A stretch of 64,000 nt of DNA from Brevibacterium sp. ZH18. Lineage in GTDB: Bacteria; Actinomycetota; Actinomycetes; Actinomycetales; Brevibacteriaceae. The translations under genes were made by a program, and so were the position numbers. Shown one piece after another: positions 52,958 through 60,277 of this stretch. Location: positions 41,559 to 105,558 of the forward strand of contig NZ_JALDSX010000008.1 in NCBI RefSeq assembly GCF_022748595.1. Direction: 5' to 3'. Under the pieces are notes generated by a model. That model did not search any database and had not been told where the DNA came from. It was given only the letters and a program-made list of their open reading frames with translations. The first letter of the stretch is position 1, and each line of letters begins with the position of its first letter.

Positions 52958-53227
52958 ATGGGTGAAGTGAAGCGCCAGGCGGCAGCGGGCATCGCCAAAG
53001 ATGACCTCTTCGTCATCTCACATGACGATGACCGCACCGACCGCGTCGCAGGCAGTGTCAATGCCAACGAACCCGACGATCTCAGCAATCCCGTAGGCAC
53101 GCGGTATGACAAGAAGGGCGACGAGCTGCGCGCGATCTTCGAGGAGTTCGGCTTCACGTCGAACGAGTCCGACGACCTCGAAGAGAAGCTCGACCACGGC
53201 AAGATCCTGCTGCTGATCAACAGCTGA
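52958..53227 (+). CDS. General stress protein 17M/YflT-like domain protein, 5' end damaged
   Basis: An 89-aa protein: IAKDDLFVISHDDDRTDRVA, then GDELRAIFEEFGFTSNESDD and KLDHGKILLLINS, the pattern of YflT/GS17M stress proteins. ATG 52958 is the only start in frame, yet upstream the reading VKEFQDDTEL continues into it. A perfect AAAGGAG-N5 site at 52904-52910 is followed by ATA (52916), and one base seems lost at the AAAG run near 52932. So the original ATG and frame appear to have decayed, leaving a product about 14 residues short. Function as a stress protein is therefore uncertain. Confidence 0.65.
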   Translation: MGEVKRQAAAGIAKDDLFVISHDDDRTDRVAGSVNANEPDDLSNPVGTRYDKKGDELRAIFEEFGFTSNESDDLEEKLDHGKILLLINS

Positions 53228-53293
53228 CGCACAGGCAGCCGAACACTTCTCAGACAGGATCTCCCTCACCCTGACGACAGGCGCTCAATCGCC

Positions 53294-53524
53294 GTGGAAC
53301 CCACCGACTTGGCGAGTCGTGATGTACGGCGGAGACTCGTAGACATGCACGCCCCAATGCTGGACGTCACTGATGCGATGACTCCCCACGAGCGAGGTGT
53401 CGTCACTCGGTTTCTGCGTGACCTCAATCATGCGATGGACAAGCGCCCGGAGGATGCCGGCTCATCAACGACGAGCTTCACCGAGATACGCCAGCCGGGG
53501 CACGCCTCAGCCGAGACCAGCTGA
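53294..53524 (+). pseudogene. MarR-family regulator remnant
   Basis: The frame reads RSIAVEPTDLASRDVRRRLV, matching the wing of MarR proteins (for example VxPTDRRxRLV), then TPHERGVVTRFLRDLNHAMD, the C-terminal dimerisation helix. The N-terminal helix-turn-helix is absent. A GTG at 53294 is in frame, but without the DNA-binding helix it is probably a decayed gene. Confidence 0.5.
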
Positions 53525-53771
53525 AGCGCAGCACAGCTTTGAATGCTCGGGCGACCAAAGCCCGTACTCGTCAGCGCGATCATCGCGTTGCTGCTGAACT
53601 AGCTCACCGAGCGTTCTGCGGTGAAGACAGGCGTCGGCGTCATTTGCCTTAGAACTTTCTCGGCGCCGGGCGGCGCCTGTCAATGATCGCGTGGAGAAGG
53701 GCAATGTATGAGACCGCTCAGCAGCCGGTCACGGCAGGATCTGGTTATTGTCTTTCGGGGAGGAACGTGAG
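53525..53771. other. Intergenic interval without a recognisable gene
   Basis: I see no supported gene here. Short open frames exist in several frames but show no family pattern. It lies between the MarR remnant and the hairpin after dps. Confidence 0.5.
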
Positions 53772-53812
53772 TGCGCCGCTGGTGAGTCGACGATCGACTC
53801 GCCAGCGGCGCA
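53772..53812. terminator. 18-bp hairpin terminator at the dps 3' end
   Basis: Arms 53772-53789 and 53795-53812 (TGCGCCGCTGGTGAGTCG and its complement with one G-T pair), loop ACGAT. Confidence 0.85.
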
Positions 53813-53848
53813 TAGTCAGCCTGAAGAGCGGACCTCAGGCCCTACCTG

Positions 53849-54376
53849 TCAGTTCTCGGGACGTCGATTCTCGGCGCTGAGGAACCAGGCCTGCTGCTCG
53901 AGACGCGCGATGAAGTCATGGAAGATGTCGGCGGTGGTCGCATCCGCCTCATCAACTTCATCATGCACTTGCCGCATCGTGGCCACGGTAGTCTCGACCG
54001 CTCGGACAGCGAGGTCAACCACGTCGCCGGTCAGCACTTCACCTGCCGGGAACTCCGGCAATGCAGTCTGCTCAGCGACCACAGCGGGACGTCCATCAGC
54101 GGTGGCGTGGAGTGCGCGCATACGTTCGGCGATTGTGTCGGCACCCTCTCGGGCGATATCGACTACCTCGTCGAGGTTGAGATGAAGGTCCCGGAAGTTT
54201 GGGCCCACAACATTCCAGTGCGCCTGTTTGCCGACGAGCTGGAGGGCGATGAAGTCAACGAGAACTGTCTGCATGTTCTTCGCCAACGCCGGCGACGCTG
54301 CGAAACCGCGCTCCGCGTTCTCAGTCCGTGTCGTCTCGCTCCCAGCCGGTTGCGGAACTTTCACTGTCTCAGTCAT
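53849..54376 (-). CDS. dps: Dps-family ferritin-like DNA-protection protein
   Basis: A 175-aa protein. The ferroxidase motif is QAHWNVVGPNFRDLHLNLDE followed by DTIAERMRALHATADGRP, the conserved Dps pattern at the dimer interface. These proteins oxidise Fe2+ with peroxide and shield DNA in stationary phase and stress. ATG 54376 follows AGGAAGGA; the frame extends upstream by 14 codons to 54418 without need. Transcribed apart from the envelope operon upstream, with a hairpin downstream. Confidence 0.9.
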   Translation of the reverse strand: MTETVKVPQPAGSETTRTENAERGFAASPALAKNMQTVLVDFIALQLVGKQAHWNVVGPNFRDLHLNLDEVVDIAREGADTIAERMRALHATADGRPAVVAEQTALPEFPAGEVLTGDVVDLAVRAVETTVATMRQVHDEVDEADATTADIFHDFIARLEQQAWFLSAENRRPEN

Positions 54377-54418
54377 ATCTGTTCCTTCCTGATTCTCACG
54401 GTCAGTCACGTGGCTCAT

Positions 54419-54603
54419 TTTTCTGAGGCGTGAAGTCTGTTCATATTACCCCGGCTTGGAAACGACAAAGAATCGTCGCGTCGATCATCGAGGCAGGCGC
54501 ACTGATCAACAACGCAGACTCCCTGGTGAACAACATATCGACGTTCACATTCTAAGCGGGCCATCTGGCCGATATTCCAGGTCGCTGGAACGGCATTGCA
54601 TGC
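54419..54603. other. Intergenic interval upstream of dps
   Basis: It contains a GGGGTAATATG box on the minus strand (near 54440-54455) that may be the dps promoter. No gene is seen. Confidence 0.35.
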
Positions 54604-54833
54604 CTACACATCGGGAATCCTGGCAAGAATGCTCTCGAACTCATTCGCCTTTGCGTAACCACGGTCTCGCAACTCAGCCAATGCGTCGAATCGCTCGAAA
54701 CCGGCTCGTCGTCAATGACTTCCACGGTTTCACCATTGCCGTCGACGGCTGCGTCGTTCATTCTTACACTGGCACCCACATTGGACGCGGTCGTTTCAGA
54801 AACTTCAGGACCGTGTGTGAAGTACTCAGTCAC
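54604..54833 (-). pseudogene. Frameshifted small gene with SHOCT-like C-terminus
   Basis: GTG 54833 overlaps the stop of the DUF4235 gene by 8 bp. The frame gives MTEYFTHGPEVSETTASN and further to ETVEVIDDE, then turns to non-typical sequence. Shifting by one base after the GACGAC near 54710 gives AGFERFDALAELRDRGYAKA, then NEFESILARIPDV and stop at 54604-54606, which resembles a SHOCT domain (a short C-terminal oligomerisation motif). One base appears lost. The unshifted frame runs to 54552. Confidence 0.5.
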
Positions 54834-55128
54834 CCGGCCATTCGCCGATGAACTTTGTGAACACGTTTGCCATGCCCCGATCGACCAATGCTTTCACCAG
54901 AGCGAAGAGCGCACCCTGCAAAGCGGCTGCCACCAAGATCTCACGTAGCCTGTGCTCAGACTCCAAGGCACCGGGAGCATCGGCGTTGTCACCAGGAGTG
55001 GCACGCTTCCAGATCTGTTTGAACACCACCCCAGCCACGGCACCACCGGCGACGCTTCCGATCAGCCCGAACGGACGATACAACAGTTTAGCCGCGGTAT
55101 TGCCGGTTTTGTCATCGGTCTTGACCAT
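54826..55128 (-). CDS. DUF4235 family small membrane protein
   Basis: A 100-aa protein with a typical DUF4235 pattern: NTAAKLLYRPFGLIGSVAGG, AVAGVVFKQIWKRATPGD, then EILVAAALQGALFALVKALV and DRGMANVFTKFIGEWPGD. Two hydrophobic segments. Function unknown; common in actinobacterial stress operons. It lies 31 bp downstream of the YihY gene and overlaps the frameshifted SHOCT-like gene. Confidence 0.85.
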   Translation of the reverse strand: MVKTDDKTGNTAAKLLYRPFGLIGSVAGGAVAGVVFKQIWKRATPGDNADAPGALESEHRLREILVAAALQGALFALVKALVDRGMANVFTKFIGEWPGD

Positions 55129-55159
55129 GTCTCACTCTCCTACGAGTCATCATTTCCTG

Positions 55160-56335
55160 TTAGTCGTTGCGAGTCGGCTGGGCGCTTTCGCCTCGGGTTT
55201 TCCTCAGGGCCCGTGCTCGCCGAGCATCTTTGGCGTTCTTCCGCTCTGCCTTATCCAGTGTCGTCGTCTCACGCGGAGGCAGTTGAATATCCTCTTCGGC
55301 CCGTATACCGCCCTGAAGCTGACGCCCGCGTTCGATTTCAGCATTGAGCTCAGCCCCCAGCAGCAAGGCAATGTTCGTGATCCACAGCCAGAGCAAGAAG
55401 ATGATGACCCCTGCCAGGGACCCATACGTCTTCGCGTAATTCGAAAAGTTCGCGATGTAGAACGCAAAAGCCGCCGAGGCCAGCACCCACACGACAATCG
55501 CGGAGACCGATCCGAGACTGATCCACTTGACCTTCGGCTGTCGAACATTCGGTGTCGCATGATAGAGCAAAGCGACCAAAGCGATCACGATGATGAGCAG
55601 AACGGGCCATTTCGCGATCTGCCACACCAGCAGAGCACCCGAGCCGAACCCGATCGCACCACCAACCGCCTGTGCCACCGGCCCCGAGACCACGAGGATC
55701 AACGCTGCGATGACAACCAGAATCACAGCCACCAGGGTGACAAGAAGCATGAGAGGGCGAAGCTTCCAGATCGGGCGACCTTCACCTTTCTCATAGATGC
55801 GATTCATCGCCTTGCCGAAGGCAACTACATATCCAGATGCCGACCACAGAGCCACGAGAAGACCAATGACGAATGCCCATCCCGCCGACGAGTTCTGTGC
55901 CAACTGCATCAGAGTCGGCCTCAGCGTATCCGCGATGGATGTTCCGCCAAGATCGGTGATGATGCCGGTGACCGTCTCAACCGTCTGCTGACTTTGGCCC
56001 ACCAGACCCAGGATCGACAGAATCGCCAGAAGAGCCGGAAACAATGCGAGAACCAGATAGTAGGTCAGACCAGCAGCTAACTGCAGGCAGTCATCGCCTA
56101 GGAATTCCCGCAGTGTCTTGCCCGCCACGTACTTCCACGTCGGTCCGGTCAGCTTCTGTGGAGTATCAGGTTTGGTCGGATGCTCAGCTGCGACACCGTG
56201 CCTCGAATCCTTCGCCTCGTCATAGGATACCGGACCAGTATCATCAGCATCCACACGCTCATCGCGGCTCGATTGCCGGTCAGAGCGTATCGGAGGCCCG
56301 GATGCTGACCGTCTTCTGCCGGTCATCGCCGCCAC
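55160..56335 (-). CDS. YihY/virulence factor BrkB family membrane protein
   Basis: A 391-aa protein with six membrane helices. The family block is LREFLGDDCLQLAAGLTYYL, VLALFPALLAILSILGLVGQ, ALWSASGYVVAFGKAMNRIY, PLMLLVTLVAVILVVIAALI and GSLAGVIIFLLWLWITNIAL, then LLGAELNAEIERGRQ. Often annotated ribonuclease BN, but membrane-protein homology is stronger. The charged N- and C-terminal tails are long. Start 56335 overlaps the DUF3618 gene by 13 bp. It is part of the envelope operon. Confidence 0.9.
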   Translation of the reverse strand: MAAMTGRRRSASGPPIRSDRQSSRDERVDADDTGPVSYDEAKDSRHGVAAEHPTKPDTPQKLTGPTWKYVAGKTLREFLGDDCLQLAAGLTYYLVLALFPALLAILSILGLVGQSQQTVETVTGIITDLGGTSIADTLRPTLMQLAQNSSAGWAFVIGLLVALWSASGYVVAFGKAMNRIYEKGEGRPIWKLRPLMLLVTLVAVILVVIAALILVVSGPVAQAVGGAIGFGSGALLVWQIAKWPVLLIIVIALVALLYHATPNVRQPKVKWISLGSVSAIVVWVLASAAFAFYIANFSNYAKTYGSLAGVIIFLLWLWITNIALLLGAELNAEIERGRQLQGGIRAEEDIQLPPRETTTLDKAERKNAKDARRARALRKTRGESAQPTRND

Positions 56336-56763
56336 CCCACCGCAACAATGACAGCAGTCAGGGCCAGGCCCGAGGCGATCATCAACGGCGCAAGACTGGC
56401 CCAGTCAGGTCGAGACCTCAATGCCAGATGGGTCTCTACCGTTGTGTCCGGCCCGGCTCCGGCAGCCGCGGAGGTGGTCTCATCGTCGTAGGAGAACACA
56501 GACTTCACTGCACCGGTGGCTGCTGAGAGCTTCTCAGTCACCTTGTGACCCGCCTCGTCGAGAGTATGGGTCGCGTTGTCTTTGATCTCCTCGATCGTGC
56601 GCTCGGCCCGGGCTCTGACGTCGAATTTCTCGACGAGCTGGGCCAGTGTCTGGCCAAGCTGCTCACGGGTACGGGCAATGTCAGCCTCGACCTCGGCTTG
56701 GGAGGCGTCCGGACCCGGTCTATCCGACGACGAGGCGGGACCCGCATCAATGGTGTCCGCCAT
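56323..56763 (-). CDS. DUF3618 family protein
   Basis: A 146-aa protein. VEADIARTREQLGQTLAQLV followed by EKFDVRARAERTIEEIKDNA is the DUF3618 signature, with a C-terminal membrane helix (SLAPLMIASGLALTAVIVAV). Function unknown. I start at ATG 56763, 8 nt after GGG; a GTG at 56772 is an alternative. It overlaps the holin-fold gene by 17 bp and the YihY gene by 13 bp. Confidence 0.87.
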   Translation of the reverse strand: MADTIDAGPASSSDRPGPDASQAEVEADIARTREQLGQTLAQLVEKFDVRARAERTIEEIKDNATHTLDEAGHKVTEKLSAATGAVKSVFSYDDETTSAAAGAGPDTTVETHLALRSRPDWASLAPLMIASGLALTAVIVAVGWRR

Positions 56764-57166
56764 CACGGGCACCCTTCTTCACTGTGTCCACAGAGCGCTT
56801 CGCACCCTCGATTGCGCGCTCGGGCACGGGCGTAGTCGCAGTGACTCTAGTCTTCCCGACCAGTACGGCAATCCCTGCGACAGCGAGCAGAAAAACGGTG
56901 ACAATCAGACCCGCTAACCATGCCGGCACGACGAGAGCGAGGGCGATGATGCCGGTCGCGATTCCCGCACCGAGACCAAATAGGGCGATAATGCCGCCCG
57001 CACCGAGCAGGCCCGCACCAACGCCGGCCTGTTTGGCTTTCGCGCTCATCTCGATCTGCGCGAGCTGAATTTCATCACGGACCAGGCGTGTAGCCTGCTC
57101 TGACAATTGCGAGACGAGCTCACCAGTGGAGACGGCGCTCGTTGAACTAGGGACATAGTCAGACAT
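56747..57166 (-). CDS. Phage-holin-fold (DUF1469) membrane protein
   Basis: A 139-aa protein: TGELVSQLSEQATRLVRDEI, QLAQIEMSAKAKQAGVGAGL, two membrane helices (GGIIALFGLGAGIATGIIAL, PAWLAGLIVTVFLLAVAGIA). This is Phage_holin_3_6/DUF1469, which despite the name is a chromosomal stress family in actinobacteria. ATG 57166 follows AGGTG. The next gene overlaps it by 17 bp. Confidence 0.87.
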   Translation of the reverse strand: MSDYVPSSTSAVSTGELVSQLSEQATRLVRDEIQLAQIEMSAKAKQAGVGAGLLGAGGIIALFGLGAGIATGIIALALVVPAWLAGLIVTVFLLAVAGIAVLVGKTRVTATTPVPERAIEGAKRSVDTVKKGARDGGHH

Positions 57167-57295
57167 CAGGCACCTGCTTTCGAAGGCGAGGGCGGACTGG
57201 ACCCTCTGTTTCTGAGATAAGAGAATCGACACACACGCTGACCCAGAGGCCGTTCAATACGAAGAGTTGCGGAGGCTGATCGTTGTCGAAGTCTG

Positions 57296-57742
57296 CTAGG
57301 CGTCCGACTCGTGGCGAGGTGCCTGTGTCGGCGCAGCCTCAGGCGAGGTCTCCGCGCTGGTGTCAGTGGGTGAGCTCCCATTGGAATCGCTGCTATGTCG
57401 AGCGGCAGCATCTGACGCGGCCTCCCCCACGGACTTGGCTGCGCCTTGCGCGAAGTCGCTGGCCTTGTCGAGAGTATCGGCTAAACCGGCTTGTCCACGC
57501 GAACGAGCCTCATCCGCGGCTCCGGCTCCGAACTGCTTCGCTTTCGCGCCCGCCTGTCCGGCGATGTCAGGTGCATGGTCTTTGACCGAGCCAGTCACAG
57601 CACCGATGAACCGCTGGAGCTGAGGACTATTCCACATCTCGCGAGTCCTGGCAACGAGGGCGTTGTACTGTTTTCGGCCCGCTCGAGAACCGAGCACGAA
57701 CCCGACCCCGATGCCAGTCGCTAGGATTAGCTTCTTCTTCAT
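57296..57742 (-). CDS. YtxH-like small membrane-anchored protein
   Basis: A 148-aa protein with an N-terminal hydrophobic stretch (KKKLILATGIGVGFVLGSRA) followed by GRKQYNALVARTREMWNSPQ and an alanine/glycine-rich, charged helical repeat region (AGAKAKQFGAGAADEARSRG). It resembles YtxH/general-stress gene products. It heads a minus-strand operon of holin-fold, DUF3618, YihY, DUF4235 and SHOCT-like genes (130-bp gap after it). Operator site B lies 69 bp upstream. Confidence 0.72.
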   Translation of the reverse strand: MKKKLILATGIGVGFVLGSRAGRKQYNALVARTREMWNSPQLQRFIGAVTGSVKDHAPDIAGQAGAKAKQFGAGAADEARSRGQAGLADTLDKASDFAQGAAKSVGEAASDAAARHSSDSNGSSPTDTSAETSPEAAPTQAPRHESDA

Positions 57743-57810
57743 GAAAATCGATCCCCTGACCTTTGTGCGAAGTCAACGTCGTGGGTAATCACCCATTTCA
57801 ATGTGGTGTA

Positions 57811-57825
57811 GATTACAGTATAAAC
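57811..57825. promoter_or_regulatory. Stress operator site B (upstream of the envelope operon)
   Basis: GATTACAGTATAAAC: the GATTAC-N3-GTAAAC pattern with one change. It is 69 bp upstream of the YtxH-like gene. A hairpin-forming TGGGTAATCACCCA follows about 18 bp nearer the gene. Confidence 0.65.
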
Positions 57826-57989
57826 ACGTTTGGGGCGTGGATGGCAATGTCGTCAGTGCGCGTCATGGCTGGGCCACTTTCATCCCAATGCCCACGCGTA
57901 GTCCGGTACTCGGCAATTATCTGCTCTTTAGGCAGTACCTTCTTCTCGGCTGCTGGCAGAGCCTCATAGGTATAGGTGGCCACAGACAT
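57813..57989 (-). CDS. Possible small protein overlapping operator B
   Basis: A 58-aa frame (MSVATYTYEALPAAEKKVLP to NVFIL) with balanced composition but no clear ribosome site at ATG 57989. TTGACA (near 58015) is upstream on this strand. Its last codons overlap operator B. It may be a real small protein or chance. Confidence 0.3.
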   Translation of the reverse strand: MSVATYTYEALPAAEKKVLPKEQIIAEYRTTRGHWDESGPAMTRTDDIAIHAPNVFIL

Positions 57990-58187
57990 AGAAAAATCTG
58001 ATCGTGTCAAGGCGTAGCGGACACTGTGGTCGTTGGAACGCGTATCGCTCCGGCCTCCGTGTTTCAAGTTTTCAGCTCAGCCACCCGCGCAGCACACGCC
58101 GTAGAGCGGAGTATGTGGCCGATCTGGCTCTCCCCAGAGACGTCCTTGGCGGCGCGGTGTCAAGAGAAGGCAGCCGTTCGTTGCAGA

Positions 58188-58352
58188 TTCGACCGCGAAT
58201 CGCCGCCTGGCCGGCCCCGTCCCATCACCGACAGTCAGATCCGCAACGCGATTCGACTCATCGACAGTGGTGAAACTGCTGCACAAGCAGCCCGGGGCCT
58301 CGGAATGTCCACAGCTGCGCTTTGTCGAAGAGTCCGCCTACTCAGCGACTAG
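58188..58352 (+). pseudogene. Serine-resolvase C-terminal HTH remnant
   Basis: The frame encodes GRPRPITDSQIRNAIRLIDS, then GETAAQAARGLGMSTAALCR and RRVRLLSD: the Hin/resolvase-type C-terminal DNA-binding helix (HTH_7). No recombinase catalytic domain is present upstream. It is probably the remnant of a mobile element's resolvase. Confidence 0.55.
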
Positions 58353-58373
58353 CGCTATCATCGCGCCCGGGAC

Positions 58374-58706
58374 TCAGCCCAGCCCGGAGGCGATGTAGTC
58401 GTCAAGCTTGCCCGCGTCCCGGGCCGCTGCGACAGCCAGCGCCTCGTTGGGGTCTTCGAGATGGATCACCAAAGCCGCGTCATCGTAGGCTCGACCCGCG
58501 CAGATCATTTCGCCATCGTTCTCACCACCGTCGATGATCCAGACTTTCAGATCCTGCTCTTCCAGCGCATCCCAGACATCCGCTGCTTGCTTCTCATAAG
58601 CGGGAGAGAAACGCTCGAAGACCTTCTCGACCTCGTCACCGGTGGGAGCCTGTGCCCGCCCAGGTCGGGGAAAGTCTGGTCGCGTCGTTATCTTTTCAGT
58701 GCTCAT
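58374..58706 (-). CDS. Small soluble hypothetical protein
   Basis: A 110-aa acidic protein (EVEKVFERFSPAYEKQAADV, DALEEQDLKVWIIDGGENDG, EMICAGRAYDDAALVIHLED). No signal peptide or membrane segment. I recognise no family. I use ATG 58706; GTG 58712 is possible. It stands alone, convergent with the resolvase remnant. Confidence 0.55.
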   Translation of the reverse strand: MSTEKITTRPDFPRPGRAQAPTGDEVEKVFERFSPAYEKQAADVWDALEEQDLKVWIIDGGENDGEMICAGRAYDDAALVIHLEDPNEALAVAAARDAGKLDDYIASGLG

Positions 58707-58879
58707 AATCACAATCTAGCACTCCCCCGATTCGGCGAGTGCCCACCAAGCCCGACCACGTCGATGAGAGCGGCATCTTTCAGTGCGCACAATTGAGCGT
58801 GTCATCTTCGCCCAGAGCGTTGCCTGACCTAGAACGCCTCGGCCGCCGGGAGATCGCGGAACTTAAGGACCACGCAGGA

Positions 58880-58909
58880 CACCGGGCGCACCGTACAGTG
58901 CGCCCGGTG
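58880..58909. terminator. Perfect 12-bp hairpin after the NDH-2-type gene
   Basis: CACCGGGCGCAC pairs perfectly with GTGCGCCCGGTG around the loop CGTACA. It lies just beyond the 3' end of the dehydrogenase gene. Confidence 0.8.
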
Positions 58910-58927
58910 AACCACCTCAACTGGTTC

Positions 58928-60277
58928 TCAGACTGCGGATGGATGTTCTGTTCGGGCATACCTGGCGATCTCGTAAGCCTCTGGTCGATAGACCACGGCG
59001 TGAGGCCGACTCGTCGTCAGATAGTCACGAGCCCAGGACAGCACCGCCCCGGCACGTTGTTGCCAGCCTGAGAGGAGAACTGCGTGGACTGCCAGCCAGC
59101 CAAGGAATGCCGGCATCCCTTGCACTTGGTATCGGCGCGGAGTCAGCTCGGCCACTGACTGCCCTCGACCGATCATGGCCATATACCCCATATCGACGAA
59201 CTTGAATTCGCGGCGGGGCCGCCCAGTCAGGTCGGCTCGAATATTGTCTGCCGCCCATCGGCCCGACTGTTTGGCCACCGATCCCAGCTGCGGCAGCTTC
59301 CGATCCTTGGCATCGACGATATTGGCGGCATCACCAAGGACATAGACTCCCTGGCAGTCCGGTGCCGTCAGGTCTTTGGCCACATCGACCCGTCCTCCAC
59401 GACCGGTCGTGAGTCCGGCAGGCTCCAGTAGGTGTGAGGCTTTCAATCCGGCGGCCCAGATGACGATCTCCGCATCGATCTTCGTCCCATCGGCAAGGGA
59501 GATATCTGTATCGGAGACTTCCGAGACCGCACTGCCCAAATGCACCTTGACGCCGAGTTTCTCCAACCGGTCCCTGGTGTATTGCTGCGATGCCTGCGAG
59601 AAGGGCGGCAGCACAGTGTCGACCATGTCCACCAGGTGGACCGCGCACGACGACGCGAAATCGTGCGAATAGTACTTGCCGACTACGTCCCTGATGTTTT
59701 CGGCGATCGCCCCGGCGGTTTCGACACCATTGGGCCCGGCGCCGACCACGGCAACCGCGAACTTCCTGTTGGCGGAGTGATCTTGGTTCGCGGATGCTCG
59801 CTCCACAGCTCCGAGCAGTGCTGATGACAATCGGGCGGCGTCGTCGACCGAATACAGGGGGTAGGCGTGATCTTCCGCTCCGGGAGTATCGAAGAAGTTC
59901 GGCTCCGCACCCGAGGCGATCACTAAGATCTCCGCTCGGTAGCGCACACCGTCTGCGGTGGTGACCGTTTTCCTCGCTGCATCGATCGCAGCTACTTGCG
60001 CAGTGCGAATTGTGACATGCCTGCTCTCCCTGTGGAGGATGGAGCGCAGTGGGCGAGCCACCGTCGACAGGGCGATCTGGGCGGTTGCCACTTGGTACAA
60101 CAGGGGCTGGAACTGGTGATAGTTGTTCTGATCGAGCAAGAGCACGTCGACTCCGCCCCTCCCGAGGCGTTTGGCTGCTTCGAGGCCAGCGAAGCCGGCG
60201 CCGACGATCACGACTTCGTAGGTTCGTGCCACAGATTCCTCGCCCGCCGCCCGCGGTTCGGCAATAGTTTCGTTCAT
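58928..60277 (-). CDS. NDH-2-type NAD(P)/FAD-dependent oxidoreductase
   Basis: A 449-aa type II NADH:quinone oxidoreductase-like protein. FAD loop VVIVGAGFAGLEAAKRLG, NNYHQFQPLLYQVATAQIAL, second nucleotide loop VAVVGAGPNGVETAGAIAEN, EIVIWAAGLKASHLLEPAGL, and GVYVLGDAANIVDAKDRKLP, with a membrane-contact C-terminus (FLGWLAVHAVLLSGWQQRAG). AGGAGG lies 9 nt before ATG 60277; the longer frame is noise. It would feed electrons from NADH to quinone without pumping protons. Monocistronic. Confidence 0.9.
   Translation of the reverse strand: MNETIAEPRAAGEESVARTYEVVIVGAGFAGLEAAKRLGRGGVDVLLLDQNNYHQFQPLLYQVATAQIALSTVARPLRSILHRESRHVTIRTAQVAAIDAARKTVTTADGVRYRAEILVIASGAEPNFFDTPGAEDHAYPLYSVDDAARLSSALLGAVERASANQDHSANRKFAVAVVGAGPNGVETAGAIAENIRDVVGKYYSHDFASSCAVHLVDMVDTVLPPFSQASQQYTRDRLEKLGVKVHLGSAVSEVSDTDISLADGTKIDAEIVIWAAGLKASHLLEPAGLTTGRGGRVDVAKDLTAPDCQGVYVLGDAANIVDAKDRKLPQLGSVAKQSGRWAADNIRADLTGRPRREFKFVDMGYMAMIGRGQSVAELTPRRYQVQGMPAFLGWLAVHAVLLSGWQQRAGAVLSWARDYLTTSRPHAVVYRPEAYEIARYARTEHPSAV

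Noticed and set aside
54456..54851. Plus-strand frame opposite the SHOCT-like gene
   Set aside because: No family similarity; composition is that of a shadow frame.
56747..57166. Prophage holin
   Set aside because: The phage-holin name is misleading: surrounding genes are DUF3618, YihY and DUF4235, and no phage genes are near.
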